A DNA stretch of 64,000 bases from Sphingobacterium sp. SRCM116780. Lineage in GTDB: Bacteria > Bacteroidota > Bacteroidia > Sphingobacteriales > Sphingobacteriaceae. Position numbers and translations under genes: made by a program. The notes beneath the pieces were generated by a model. That model saw only the letters and a list, made by a program, of their open reading frames with translations, did not search any database and was not told the origin of the DNA. Position 1 is the first letter of the stretch. Each line of letters starts with the position of its first letter. The stretch covers positions 620,001 through 684,000 of the forward strand of contig NZ_CP090446.1 in assembly GCF_021442025.1 (NCBI RefSeq), in the 5' to 3' direction. Positions 62,664 through 64,000 of this stretch are shown piece after piece.

Positions 62664-63154
62664 TTTTCGGTTAATAAACGTTGCTGATAAGCAGCATTTC
62701 TTGTTTCTGTATTACTGTCAATGAACATCAAAATGGTCATAAAAGCAATAGTAGTAATACCAACAGCTCTCCAAAGTGGGGCATTAGAAAACATAATTAA
62801 CAATGCTGCTACTATAATAATGATTGGCAATACTTTGAAAACAATGATGAAATCATTTTGAGATTTTGCGGTACGCGCTATTTCTTTTTGAACAAATGCT
62901 TTTGGATCAGTTTTAAAAGCTATTTCAAATTGTTCAATTCGTGGTTTATTAGCAAAATATAATCCTGCTGAAACAACTACCACTAATATGCCTGCAATCA
63001 GCATAGGTAATACAAAAGCTTTTGCCATAGCAGTTTTACCTAATTGCCAAAAACCGAATGCGGCTAGGAAAAACAATAAACTAAGCAATAGAATTATTTT
63101 TGCAGAAAACATTTCGGCTTTTGCCCAATCAATACTCATTTTTAAAATATCCAT
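62660..63154 (-). CDS. Hypothetical membrane protein upstream of AraC regulator
   Basis: A 164-aa protein with about four hydrophobic segments (near 20-37, 45-66, 105-124, 129-146) and NKPRIEQFEIAFKTDPKAFVQKEIARTAKSQND in the middle. I do not recognise the family. Its last codons overlap the AraC start by 4 bp, so the two are translationally coupled. It may be a transporter-like or sensor partner, but that is speculative. Confidence 0.65.
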   Translation of the reverse strand: MDILKMSIDWAKAEMFSAKIILLLSLLFFLAAFGFWQLGKTAMAKAFVLPMLIAGILVVVVSAGLYFANKPRIEQFEIAFKTDPKAFVQKEIARTAKSQNDFIIVFKVLPIIIIVAALLIMFSNAPLWRAVGITTIAFMTILMFIDSNTETRNAAYQQRLLTEK

Positions 63155-63209
63155 TTTTTATTATTTTTTTTAAGATGGACCAATTGTCACCCATAATATT
63201 TTTAACAAT

Positions 63210-64000
63210 TTATACTTCATAAAGGTTTTTCATATACGCAATATAATCAAACTCTTTAAGTGTGGTTCTGGCTCCAATCCAGGTGGTTGCATCATTGCCT
63301 ACAATGTATCGAAGATTATCTGTGTCATCAATAGCAGCATTGTAAATAAGATTGGCTACTTGTTCAGGCGTAGCAATGCCGTCGTGCATTTTTTCGAATT
63401 TTTGTAAGAATTTCTGAGTGAAATTGTTATAATCTGCTAAGTCTTCATTAAAAGCAAATTTTTCTTCTGCGGTTTTATGAAAAGTTGTGTCGACACCTCC
63501 AGGTTCGATGAGCTTTACTTTAATGTTTTGAGATATTAATTCATAATAAAGAGATTCCGAGAAGCCTTCGATGGCAAATTTTGACGATGAGTACAAAGAA
63601 ACCATAGGCATTCCTATTCTTCCTGCCGCCGATGAGATGTTTATAATTGTTCCTTGTTTGTTTTTTCTGAAATGAGGTAGAATCGCTTGGGTCACATGCA
63701 TTGTTCCAAAAACATTAACCTGAAATTGTTCCTCTATTTGTTTTACTGTAGTGGCTTCAAACAACCCAAACTGTCCGAATGCTGCATTGTTTATTAGTAC
63801 ATCAATCTTTCCAAAACGTTCAATTCCCTGGTTAATGGATTGCGCTATTGTTTCGGGTTGTGTGATATCTAATGTTGTTACAAATATATTCTTGTAATTA
63901 TTTAGATTGTTTTTACTATCTGTGTTACGCATTGTAGCGACTACATTCCAACCATTTTCGGCAAATAGTTTTGCTGTGATATAACCTATTCCTCTCGAAG
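63210..64000 (-). CDS. Short-chain dehydrogenase/reductase, partial at the right edge
   Basis: The frame is open past the ATG at 63930-63932: upstream codons read SRGIGYITAKLFAENGWNVVATMRN, so the true start is beyond the window. The Rossmann SRGIG, VLINNAAFGQFGLFEA with NNAA, INISSAAGRIGMP, and catalytic YSSSKFAIEGFSESL (YxxxK intact) are present. At least 263 residues are visible. It is a functional-looking SDR, in contrast to the truncated one at 60922. Substrate unknown. Confidence 0.9.
   Translation of the reverse strand, partial: SRGIGYITAKLFAENGWNVVATMRNTDSKNNLNNYKNIFVTTLDITQPETIAQSINQGIERFGKIDVLINNAAFGQFGLFEATTVKQIEEQFQVNVFGTMHVTQAILPHFRKNKQGTIINISSAAGRIGMPMVSLYSSSKFAIEGFSESLYYELISQNIKVKLIEPGGVDTTFHKTAEEKFAFNEDLADYNNFTQKFLQKFEKMHDGIATPEQVANLIYNAAIDDTDNLRYIVGNDATTWIGARTTLKEFDYIAYMKNLYEV

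Overview
The window looks like a chromosomal segment of a low-GC Bacteroidota, most likely the Sphingobacteriaceae (Sphingobacterium/Pedobacter type). The clues are Bacteroidota-type promoter boxes (TAnnTTTG, some with a TTG about 19-20 bases upstream) before several genes, few strong Shine-Dalgarno sites, RteC and a Bacteroidota tyrosine integrase, the futalosine menaquinone enzyme MqnC, a GlmU-like LbH protein, and many lipoprotein and twin-arginine-type leaders. The genus is an inference from protein families, not from a database match.

Region 1 (1 to about 15,180) is an accessory island next to a tRNA-Ser(UGA) gene. The integrase lies nearest the tRNA, followed by RteC, a broken excisionase-like gene, and a DnaD-like/DnaC-like pair. 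The cargo is defence-like: a SymE-type toxin, a DUF1016 PD-(D/E)XK nuclease, two small lipoproteins, a WYL regulator, a YegP-type protein, a DUF2971 protein, a coiled-coil protein, and type I restriction-modification HsdR and HsdM. HsdM runs off the left edge and no HsdS is visible.

Region 2 (15.3-55 kb) is mostly housekeeping. It holds a bestrophin-like channel; a GH25-rhodanese-thioredoxin operon; a CNNM/CorC-type protein; a GH109-like enzyme divergent from an N-acetylhexosamine-kinase-like gene and a CBM9-like gene; rpmE2; an operon of GlmU-like, tpiA, prmA and a Mur ligase; scpB and mqnC; dacB, a UMF1 transporter, a LutA-like protein and a sugar isomerase-like protein; four tandem POT peptide transporters; an acyl-ACP desaturase; sufS-sufE; odhA-odhB; a DASH-type photolyase; an atypical SDR; and a UbiD-family decarboxylase (possibly MqnL).

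Region 3 (55.5-64 kb) is accessory metabolism and regulation: SRPBCC, alpha/beta hydrolase, HAD, VOC, a TetR-controlled membrane/rhodanese operon, a truncated SDR next to a partly duplicated NTF2-like gene, an AraC regulator, a membrane protein, and a second SDR that runs off the right edge.

The least explained structures are non-coding. Two intergenic elements (about 39.22-39.40 kb and 54.51-54.70 kb) are built from degenerate 11-bp units in strict phase, arranged with dyad symmetry. The symE leader contains a segment complementary to the symE start and to an upstream copy of that start, as in an RNA switch. Two long perfect palindromes (28 and 32 bp) lie in the island. A pair of matching 14-bp sites flanks the TetR gene.
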